Part shown: positions 1 through 6,072 of the stretch, piece after piece
How positions within the stretch are numbered: the first letter of the stretch is position 1
Layout: every line of letters begins with the position of its first letter
Source of the DNA: CAMBDR01 sp046597185
GTDB taxonomy: Bacteria; Pseudomonadota; Gammaproteobacteria; Burkholderiales; Burkholderiaceae_D
DNA length: 11,656 nt
NCBI GenBank assembly: GCA_046597185.1
Contig: JBKJLF010000446.1
Coordinates: 1 to 11,656 of the forward strand
Reading direction: 5' to 3'
Notes under the pieces: model-generated
What the model saw: the letters and a program-made list of their open reading frames with translations, nothing else
The model's database searches: none
Told to the model about the DNA's origin: nothing
Made by a program: the position numbers and the translations under genes

Positions 1-894
1 AACCCGATCTGCCTTGCCAGCCAGGCGTTTGATTTTGGTATCATTTTCATGCGCGATCAAAACCGGATGCACATTCGACAAACCACTTTTCGCCAAACGC
101 GGTTTGAGCTTGGCCAGGCGTTTTTCGGAAATATCAAACGCATATAAACGTCCGGTATTGCGCATTAAAGCGCCCAGGGCCAGGGTTTTACCGCCTGCAC
201 CGGCACAAAAATCGACCACCATTTCGCTGCGTTTCGCACCCACGATCAGTGCCAGCAGTTGGCTGCCTTCATCTTGCACTTCAATCGCGCCATCTTTGAA
301 TAGCGGCAGATTTTGCAAAGCGGGTTTTTTCAGAATGCGCAAACCCAGTGGTGAAAACGGGGTGGGCGTGCATAAAATCGGCGCTTTGGCCAATTCTTCG
401 GCCACTTGTTCGCGATTGGCTTTAATGGTATTGACGCGCAAATCGAGCGGCGCAGGCTGGTTCAGGGCATCGGACAAGGCGAGCATTTGCTCTTGACCGT
501 ATTGTGCGGTCCACAATTCCAACAGCCAGGCGGGCAAATTGGCACGCAAATTAATCGACAGCAAGCTGCGATCAATTTGCACCATACGTTCCAGCCAGGC
601 CACTTCGATCTCGGAGAGGCCGGGAATGGCTTCCACACCCACGGTATCGGCCAAGCCCAGCAAAACCAGGCGGCGGATGGTGGCACCACTGCCCGCTTCA
701 GCAAAATCAGTAAAGAACGAACGATAGCGCAAGACGGTATAGATGGCTTCGGCCATCACGCCGCGCTCACGCGAGCCCAGCTTGGGGTGTTCGCGGAAAT
801 AGCGCGACAAGGCCCCGTCAGCAGGGGAGGAAAAATTCAATACTTCGCGCAAAGCCAATTCGGCATGTTGTACAACGGCGGGGGCAATTCTCAT
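1..894 (-). CDS. RsmB/NOP-family SAM-dependent RNA m5C methyltransferase (3' end off window)
   Basis: The first 298 residues are present; the C-terminus lies beyond the left edge. Family members transfer a methyl group from S-adenosylmethionine to C5 of cytosine in rRNA or tRNA, in the cytoplasm. Seen in the sequence: an N-terminal helical region (about residues 1-140), an LRVN segment at 152-155, an EVQDEGSQL block at 205-213, SAM motif I VVDFCAGAGGKT at 226-237, and an acidic residue in YAFDIS at D254 suited to binding the SAM ribose. The two catalytic cysteines of the family (motifs IV and VI) would come after the truncation and cannot be checked. Full-length members are about 420-450 residues. 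The ATG at 894 overlaps the purN stop by 4 bp (ATGA), so translation is probably coupled. This could be RsmB itself or a paralogue; purN linkage does not decide, so no symbol is given. Confidence 0.88.
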   Translation of the reverse strand, partial: MRIAPAVVQHAELALREVLNFSSPADGALSRYFREHPKLGSRERGVMAEAIYTVLRYRSFFTDFAEAGSGATIRRLVLLGLADTVGVEAIPGLSEIEVAWLERMVQIDRSLLSINLRANLPAWLLELWTAQYGQEQMLALSDALNQPAPLDLRVNTIKANREQVAEELAKAPILCTPTPFSPLGLRILKKPALQNLPLFKDGAIEVQDEGSQLLALIVGAKRSEMVVDFCAGAGGKTLALGALMRNTGRLYAFDISEKRLAKLKPRLAKSGLSNVHPVLIAHENDTKIKRLAGKADRV

Positions 895-1628
895 GATGCA
901 TCTTTCAAAATGGCAGCCAACGGGACAATGTGGGCTACCGGAGGGGCAATGTTTGCTGCGGGTGGGACAATGTGCGCTGCAGGAGCGGCAACGTGACTAT
1001 CTTGATTGGAATGAAACGATGGTTCGGGCTGGACTTCAACCCGACCATCAATCACGCTCAATTGATCGTACACAAACCAGCGTACCGCACGCGGATAAAG
1101 TTGATGTTCTTGCTGCAATACTCGCTGGGCCAGGCTATCGGGCGTATCGCCGCTGAACACGGGCACCGCAGCTTGCGCCACAATCGGGCCATGATCAAGC
1201 TGGGCTGTCACAAAATGCACGGTGGCACCATGCAACTTGACGCCCGCCTGCAAGGCTTGCTCGTGCGTATGCAAACCAACGAAGGACGGTAATAAGGATG
1301 GGTGGATATTCATCAGGCGGTTTTCGTAATGCTCGACGAAGGACGCGCCCAAAATCCGCATAAAACCCGCCAGCACCACTAAATCGGGTTGATATCCATC
1401 AATCACTTGCTGCAAAGCGGCATCGAAGGCAGCGCGGTTGGGGTAGGCTTTATTGGCGACCACGGCGGTCGCAATCCCTTGCCCGACAGCAAACTGCAAA
1501 CCACCCGCATCAGCTTGATTGCTGATAACGGCGGCAATGCGCGCAGGCCAGGATTCGTTTTGGGCGGCACGCACAATGGCTTCCATATTGCTGCCGCGCC
1601 CGGAAATAAGAATAACAATTTTTTTCAT
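891..1628 (-). CDS. purN: Phosphoribosylglycinamide formyltransferase (GART) with extended repetitive C-terminus
   Basis: PurN transfers a formyl group from 10-formyltetrahydrofolate to glycinamide ribonucleotide, step three of de novo purine synthesis, in the cytosol. Numbered from MKKIVIL, the protein is 245 residues. The phosphate-binding loop GRGSN is at 10-14, LAGFMRIL at 86-93, and the catalytic triad is present as N107 and H109 (NIHPSLLPS) and D145 (QLDHGP). The enzyme core ends near residue 200, close to the usual PurN length of about 210. The remaining 40 or so residues are an Ala/Pro/His/Ile/Val-rich tail built from a 21-bp repeat (see repeat). The start is uncertain: an in-frame ATG at 1637 adds three residues (MRA), and neither has a good Shine-Dalgarno. 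MKK is chosen because it matches the usual PurN N-terminus. The stop overlaps the methyltransferase start by 4 bp. Confidence 0.95.
   Translation of the reverse strand: MKKIVILISGRGSNMEAIVRAAQNESWPARIAAVISNQADAGGLQFAVGQGIATAVVANKAYPNRAAFDAALQQVIDGYQPDLVVLAGFMRILGASFVEHYENRLMNIHPSLLPSFVGLHTHEQALQAGVKLHGATVHFVTAQLDHGPIVAQAAVPVFSGDTPDSLAQRVLQQEHQLYPRAVRWFVYDQLSVIDGRVEVQPEPSFHSNQDSHVAAPAAHIVPPAANIAPPVAHIVPLAAILKDAS
922..1005 (-). repeat. 21-bp degenerate tandem repeat encoding the PurN tail
   Basis: Four units start at 922, 943, 964 and 985 on the plus strand, each beginning with a variant of GGGACAATG (gggacaatg, ggggcaatg, gggacaatg, gcggcaacg). The period is exactly 21 bp, so each unit encodes one heptapeptide. 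Read in PurN these are HVAAPAA, HIVPPAA, NIAPPVA and HIVPLAA. The units have diverged enough that recent slippage is unlikely, but the period is clear. The repeat ends about 28 bp before the start codon of the downstream methyltransferase. Confidence 0.8.
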
Positions 1629-1740
1629 AGCGCGCATTGTACAGGTTTGTAGGGCTTTAGTTCAAAGGAAAAAAGTAAGATGATGTGAATAGGCCGCATA
1701 CAAGAATCAATAACTATCCAAAAATCGTAGTTTTGGTGCA

Positions 1741-1749
1741 ATTATAGCA
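1741..1749 (-). promoter_or_regulatory. Candidate extended -10 promoter for purN
   Basis: The minus strand reads TGCTATAAT: a perfect -10 hexamer TATAAT (1746-1741) preceded by the extended -10 TGN. The best -35 at 16-bp spacing is poor (TTCGGT), as is tolerated with an extended -10. Transcription would start near 1734 and leave a leader of about 105 nt before MKK. An alternative closer to the gene is TTGAAC-18-TACAAT (TACAAT at 1641-1636), which would give an almost leaderless message. Confidence 0.4.
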
Positions 1750-1902
1750 CTACAATAAGTCTACCGAACATATCTTATGAACAGGCATCCAGAAAATTGT
1801 CTTTTTAAAATATTTCATATTACATATTAATTTACAGATAATGCCACTTGAAAGTAGCACATTATAATACGTTACATCTTGTTGCCAGTGATTCGAGCGT
1901 CG

Positions 1903-1928
1903 TTGACAAAAAACGACTACTATACAAT
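1903..1928 (+). promoter_or_regulatory. Candidate promoter for glycine-zipper gene
   Basis: A consensus -35 hexamer TTGACA (1903-1908) is followed by TATACAAT (1921-1928). The spacing is short: 14 bp if the -10 is TACAAT, 12 bp if TATACA. This is below the preferred 16-18 bp, so the promoter may be weak or need an activator. An inverted repeat, GTCGTT-N7-AACGAC (1899-1917), overlaps the -35 and could be an operator. The TATAAT at 1863-1868 is an alternative -10 without a matching -35. Confidence 0.3.
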
Positions 1929-1950
1929 CACTTAACCACAGGAGCATGCA

Positions 1951-2490
1951 ATGAATATTCGAGCCACACTCATCACTTCCGTTTTCGGCTTGGTCGCCGC
2001 GTCGGCAGTCAGCGCGGCTGATTTTGAGGATTTCGCAAAAGTCACCAGCGTCACGCCACAGGTCGAACAAATCAATCGGCCACGGCAAGACTGCCGCACT
2101 GAAATTGTACCAGTCCAACGTCAGGTTCAAACCAATCAAGCCGGTGCCACGCATAATACTGGCGCTGCCATCGTCGGTGGCATTGCTGGCGCGCTGATTG
2201 GCCGCCAGGTTGGCCATGGCGATGGCCGCTCTGCGGCGACGGCTGCGGGTGCCATCATCGGTGCCATTTCCGGCGACCGAATGGAAAACAATAGCAATGC
2301 CCAGGCCGCCACTGAAACCATTACCACCGAGCAAGAAGTTAAACGCTGCCGCATGGTGGATCACTGGGAATCGCGCAATACGGGCTACAACGTGACTTAT
2401 GATTACAAAGGGCGACAGTACACATCATTGCTCAGTTATGATCCGGGCACGCGTTTAAGGGTGAATGTGGTGGTAACCCCTGCGCAATAA
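1951..2490 (+). CDS. Glycine-zipper 2TM domain envelope protein
   Basis: This is a 179-residue exported protein. Residues 1-22 form a Sec signal peptide with an Ala-rich cleavage region (ASAVSA/A); there is no lipobox cysteine, so it is not a lipoprotein. Residues 70-110 form a glycine-zipper hairpin: GAAIVGGIAGALIG, a polar turn (about 85-93), then AATAAGAIIGAISGDR. This is the pattern of the Rick_17kDa/SlyB-like family, which sits in or on the outer membrane and is often linked to envelope integrity or stress. The C-terminal 45 residues are a conserved-looking domain ending RLRVNVVVTPAQ. Two cysteines, C48 and C133, flank the zipper and could form a periplasmic disulfide. The ATG has a good ribosome binding site, AGGAG (1940-1944) with 6-nt spacing. 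It is monocistronic and converges on the kinase operon. The exact function is unknown. Confidence 0.85.
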   Translation: MNIRATLITSVFGLVAASAVSAADFEDFAKVTSVTPQVEQINRPRQDCRTEIVPVQRQVQTNQAGATHNTGAAIVGGIAGALIGRQVGHGDGRSAATAAGAIIGAISGDRMENNSNAQAATETITTEQEVKRCRMVDHWESRNTGYNVTYDYKGRQYTSLLSYDPGTRLRVNVVVTPAQ

Positions 2491-2512
2491 GCCTTGAACT
2501 GCACAAAGTCAA

Positions 2513-2548
2513 AGGTCAGGCAAACGTCATCAGATGCTTGCCTGACCT
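2513..2548. terminator. Bidirectional intrinsic terminator between convergent genes
   Basis: A perfect 11-bp inverted repeat, AGGTCAGGCAA (2513-2523) and TTGCCTGACCT (2538-2548), encloses a 14-nt loop. It lies 22 bp after the glycine-zipper stop and 2 bp beyond the kinase stop. On the minus strand the stem is followed by TTTGACTTT, a short interrupted U-tract; on the plus strand by AATTAATTT. Neither is a strong U-run, so termination efficiency is uncertain, but position and stem strength fit a shared terminator. Confidence 0.7.
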
Positions 2549-2550
2549 AA

Positions 2551-5500
2551 TTAATTTGCCTCACTTACCGGATTTATTTCGATGCTTTGCAGCGCTGATT
2601 GCGCTTCCGCCAGATCGCTACAATCTGGTACTGGCAAGCGCAAGGTAAAACACGTTCCCACCCCCACTCGCGAACGCACGCTGATAGAGCCATGATGCTG
2701 CTCCATAATCCCGAACGCCACCGACAAACCCATTCCCATGCCCTGCCCTACACCTTTGGTGGTAAAAAACGGATCAAAGAGTTGATTCAGATGTTGCGCC
2801 GGAATACCCACCCCGTTATCATCAAATTCAAGCACCAAAAACGCGTCTTCAAAAAAACTGCGTATCACCAGGCGGCCAGCAACTTGCGCGCGCAGTTCGG
2901 GTGGGCGAAGCAAGATGGCCTGCCAGGCATTCACCACCAAATTCATAAACACTTGATTTAATTGCGCCGGAGAACATTCCAGCAGCGGATTGGCGGCCAA
3001 ATCGCATTCAATCTGCATTCCCTCGGCGCATTGACCACTGAGCAAATGAATAGTCGCACGCAAACTGTCGGCGACCCGGACTGACTTGACATCCGATTCT
3101 TCCAGCCGCGAAAAAGTACGCAAGTCTTTCACCAAATCACGAATGCGCTCGGTGCCTTCGCTAATGGCCGCCAAAGAACCACCCAGAGTCGCAAAATGCT
3201 GATTCAATAATTCGATAATATCGGGCGTCGCATCCTCACCCGCCAATTGTAATAACACATCGTGAAATCGCGCTAATTGCTGCGCCATATTGTAGCTGCC
3301 AACCAGAGCAAAATTGGTGGGATTGTTAATTTCATGCGCAACCCCCGCCGTCAAGGTGCCCAGCGATGCCAATTTGGCCTGATGCAATAATTCTGCCTGT
3401 TGCTTGCGTAACTGGCGCGTAGCCTGCTCAATTTGCCGCTCCAGCTCGCGCTGCCTGCCGCGCAATACGCGGGTGCGCAGGTACGAGGCTTGCCACAACA
3501 AGGCCATGCCCACCACAGCACAGGTCAGATACCAATACCAGGTCTGATACCATGCCGGATTAACCTGTAGCGGCAGTACCCGCTCCGTCTCAGTCCATTC
3601 ACCATTGCGGTTGGAACCACGCATGCGCAAACGATAACTACCCGGCGACAAATTGGTGTACGAAATACTGCGCCGACTGGCATCGGTTTCAATCCAGTCG
3701 GTATCATAACCATCCATCCGATAGGCATAGCGGTTCAATGCGGGGGCAGAATAATCGAGCGCGGCAAATTCAACGCTCAAGCTGTTGGCCCCGGAATCAA
3801 GCTGCAAAGGCAATAACTTTGTTAGCGGTTGATTCAGCGCACTGGCATTGATCGGTTTGCCTTTAATGCGAACATCGGTAATCAATACAGGTGGTTGAAA
3901 TTGCCAGGCTTGGCGCTGCATCGGTTGCACCACGGTTAGACCGCCTGCGCCACCAAACAATAAATCGCCTTCTTTGGTCGTGACCCCGGCACCACTCCAA
4001 TAACCTGAAATATGCGCCCCTTCTGCCGCACGTAGCACCGACACCTTCAGGGAATCGAGGTTGATACTGACCAAACCCGCGTCGGTACTGGCCCAAATTT
4101 GGCCGTTTTGATCGCTCAGTATTTTATCCACATTCATATTCGGCAAGCCTTCACTCAAGCCCAGGCGCTGAAACCTGGGCTTGCCATCGAGGTTTTGCAT
4201 GATCGCGATGCCGCCACCTTGGGAAGCAACCCAAAGCCGCCCTTTTTTATCGATCAGCAAATCTGAAATCAAACTCGCCGCCAAAGCCTGCGAGTCGGCT
4301 GGCTCTGCCAGAATTTTTTGTGGTTCCTTATACGGCAGCACCCGATTCAAACCATTACGAGTGCCAACCCATAAACCATCAAAACCATCACTCAAGATGA
4401 CGCTCACTCTGGCATCACTCAGATTTTCCAAACCGGGCGGACGCCAAAAGCTGGCGGGGCCGCCATCGGCGGCGGCATGGTACTGCCATAAGCCGTCGCT
4501 ACTGGTTCCAACCCAAAGCGTTTTGCCATCAAAAAACAGTGCGCGCACCCCCTCTTCGCTGGCTCGCTCCCTGATCGCCAGCCGATGTAAATTGCTACCA
4601 TCGGCATCGGCTTGATACAAGCCACGATCCGTACCAATATACACTTGCCCCTTATTGTCTTGCGCCAGTGCATTGACTCGCCCGGGCGGCAAGGCACTCA
4701 GGGGCCGGGTTTGATCAATGCGCAAAGCACCCACCCGGCCTTGCCGTGCATCGAAAATATCAACGCCATTATTACCCAGCCCGAGCCAAATACGCCCATC
4801 GGCGGCCTCCAGGACGCAACGTACATCCACATCCGACACGCCGTCAGGGCGATGCCCACCGAGTAGACTGATCACGCTGGTTTGTTGCGGGTCAAACATT
4901 TGCAAGCCCCGATGACCGCCTAGCCACAATAAGCCGGAGCGATCACGCAGCATCGCCATAATGTTGTTATGCGCCAGACTGGCCGGAATGGAGGCTTCAT
5001 TGACAATGCGGCGCATGATTTGGCGCGTACTGTCCCAAGCCACAATGCCATGGCCAAAGGTGCCAATCCAAATCTGGTCGGGGCCAAGATTGATGATATG
5101 GGTGACCCATTCACGCGTCAGTGCGGTCGATCCGGGTTTGGCTTTTTCTTCGACCGGAACAAATTTATTTGCATCTGACGGCAAAAACCAGGCACCATAC
5201 TGCCTCGACCCCAGCCAAATCACACCTTGCGCATCTTGCATCAGAAATGAAATCTGGGCCGCTTTTCCATCAGCAAACGGTAAGCTTTGCACTTCCCAGG
5301 CGCGACTATTTGGCTTGCGACGCAATAATGATTGTCGGGTGCCCGCCCAAAAATACCCTTTCTTATCGATCATCAGCGCGGTGACGCCCGATTTCATCGG
5401 CGTCGATTCAATTTTATTCGTGGAAAACTGTAAATGATCGATCCCGGCAGCGGTGCCGATCCACAGCCCGTTGCTGTCATCATCCAGCAAGGCATGCACG

Positions 5501-6033
5501 GCAACATGAGACAAGCCCGGAGACAACCCCGGCCGCCCCGCCCGATACACCACAAATTGATCTTTTACCTTGTCATACATGGCCAAACCAGCACTACTGG
5601 TGCCTACCCATAATCGCCCAAGGCGATCGGTATGCAGCACTTCGACATAGCTATCCGGTAAAGAATTGGGGTCTTTTGGATTTTGTTGATAATGTTTGAA
5701 GCGGTAGCCATCCCAACGCGACAAGCCGCCTTGGGTGCCGACCCATATGTAACCATCGCCATCTTGCGCCAACGCCGTGACGATTTCATGCACCAGACCT
5801 TGCTCCGTGCTCCAATGCTGAAACAGCGTATCGCCCAAGCCACGCCAGCTTGGAATCGGTGGAATCGACGCAAGCGATGCGCTGGTGCCTTGCGCCAGCA
5901 CATTTGCGCCTGGCAAAACCACTGTCAGCAACATCCAGGCCAAAAAACTGGCCAAAAAACTGGCCAAGAAAGCCGACAAAGAGCACACCCGCCTGTGCTT
6001 GGCGCATTGAATACGGACAACGAACAAAAACAT
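2551..6033 (-). CDS. Two-component regulator propeller sensor histidine kinase (downstream paralogue)
   Basis: A 1160-residue membrane sensor kinase, counted from the ATG at 6033. Domains: N-terminal signal/anchor (hydrophobic about 18-48) containing an FLAS repeat; about 14 Reg_prop blades, each with a W-x-G-T-like motif (IWVGT 96-100, LWVGT 141-145, LWVGT 506-510 and others), enough for two seven-bladed propellers; Y_Y_Y domain about 745-825; one membrane span about 829-848; a coiled linker 850-885; H-box AGVAHEINNP with phospho-acceptor H900; N-box with N1031 and N1035; DDNGVGI 1071-1077; FDPFFTT 1086-1092; glycine-rich GQGMGMGLS 1096-1104. There is no receiver or DNA-binding domain, so it must phosphorylate a separate response regulator. 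The propeller is predicted periplasmic and presumably binds ligand; the ligand is unknown. Start choice: the ATG at 6033 has GGGGAG 3 nt upstream; an in-frame TTG at 6060 would add nine residues. It follows its paralogue by 39 bp, so co-transcription is likely. Confidence 0.92.
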   Translation of the reverse strand: MFLFVVRIQCAKHRRVCSLSAFLASFLASFLAWMLLTVVLPGANVLAQGTSASLASIPPIPSWRGLGDTLFQHWSTEQGLVHEIVTALAQDGDGYIWVGTQGGLSRWDGYRFKHYQQNPKDPNSLPDSYVEVLHTDRLGRLWVGTSSAGLAMYDKVKDQFVVYRAGRPGLSPGLSHVAVHALLDDDSNGLWIGTAAGIDHLQFSTNKIESTPMKSGVTALMIDKKGYFWAGTRQSLLRRKPNSRAWEVQSLPFADGKAAQISFLMQDAQGVIWLGSRQYGAWFLPSDANKFVPVEEKAKPGSTALTREWVTHIINLGPDQIWIGTFGHGIVAWDSTRQIMRRIVNEASIPASLAHNNIMAMLRDRSGLLWLGGHRGLQMFDPQQTSVISLLGGHRPDGVSDVDVRCVLEAADGRIWLGLGNNGVDIFDARQGRVGALRIDQTRPLSALPPGRVNALAQDNKGQVYIGTDRGLYQADADGSNLHRLAIRERASEEGVRALFFDGKTLWVGTSSDGLWQYHAAADGGPASFWRPPGLENLSDARVSVILSDGFDGLWVGTRNGLNRVLPYKEPQKILAEPADSQALAASLISDLLIDKKGRLWVASQGGGIAIMQNLDGKPRFQRLGLSEGLPNMNVDKILSDQNGQIWASTDAGLVSINLDSLKVSVLRAAEGAHISGYWSGAGVTTKEGDLLFGGAGGLTVVQPMQRQAWQFQPPVLITDVRIKGKPINASALNQPLTKLLPLQLDSGANSLSVEFAALDYSAPALNRYAYRMDGYDTDWIETDASRRSISYTNLSPGSYRLRMRGSNRNGEWTETERVLPLQVNPAWYQTWYWYLTCAVVGMALLWQASYLRTRVLRGRQRELERQIEQATRQLRKQQAELLHQAKLASLGTLTAGVAHEINNPTNFALVGSYNMAQQLARFHDVLLQLAGEDATPDIIELLNQHFATLGGSLAAISEGTERIRDLVKDLRTFSRLEESDVKSVRVADSLRATIHLLSGQCAEGMQIECDLAANPLLECSPAQLNQVFMNLVVNAWQAILLRPPELRAQVAGRLVIRSFFEDAFLVLEFDDNGVGIPAQHLNQLFDPFFTTKGVGQGMGMGLSVAFGIMEQHHGSISVRSRVGVGTCFTLRLPVPDCSDLAEAQSALQSIEINPVSEAN
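5938..5973 (-). repeat. 12-bp tandem repeat in kinase signal/anchor region
   Basis: Two identical copies of GGCCAAAAAACT (5938-5949 and 5950-5961, plus strand) are followed by a degenerate third (5962-5973). Read in the kinase this gives FLAS-FLAS-FLAW within the hydrophobic core of the signal/anchor sequence. Whole-unit slippage stays in frame and would change hydrophobic length by four residues; each perfect unit also has an A6 run where single-base slippage would cause a frameshift. Confidence 0.85.
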
Positions 6034-6072
6034 CGACTCCCCAATCACAAACAGATGCAAATGGCCATGATT

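Larger units (their letters stand above)
1629..1950. other. Divergent intergenic region purN / glycine-zipper gene
   Basis: This AT-rich stretch of 322 bases separates purN (minus) from the glycine-zipper gene (plus). I see no convincing ORF or RNA gene. It contains candidate promoters for both directions (listed separately), a perfect TATAAT on the plus strand at 1863-1868 without a suitably spaced -35, and a 6-bp inverted repeat at 1899-1917. The segment about 1780-1860 is especially AT-rich, which would suit an UP-like or nucleoid-protein binding region, but nothing specific can be shown. Confidence 0.5.

Noticed and set aside
406..996. Plus-strand open frame of 196 codons with repetitive ANGTMWATGG-type C-terminus
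   Set aside because: Antisense to the methyltransferase and the purN tail, both strongly supported by family motifs. Its repeat is the complement of the 21-bp PurN repeat.
922..1005. CRISPR-like regular spacing
   Set aside because: The 21-bp period has no unique spacers and lies in frame inside purN; it is a coding tandem repeat.
1750..2364. Minus-strand open frame of 204 codons
   Set aside because: It overlaps the well-supported glycine-zipper gene in antisense, has no recognisable domain, and ends inside an AT-rich promoter region.
6031..6060. TTG at 6060 as start of the downstream kinase
   Set aside because: In frame and only 12 bp after the upstream stop, but an ATG at 6033 with GGGGAG just upstream is preferred; it only changes nine residues before the hydrophobic segment.
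6034..6072. Possibility that the two kinases are one gene split by a frameshift
   Set aside because: Each has its own signal sequence, full propeller set and complete catalytic domain, and a clear TAA at 6075-6073 separates them. They are paralogues, not fragments.
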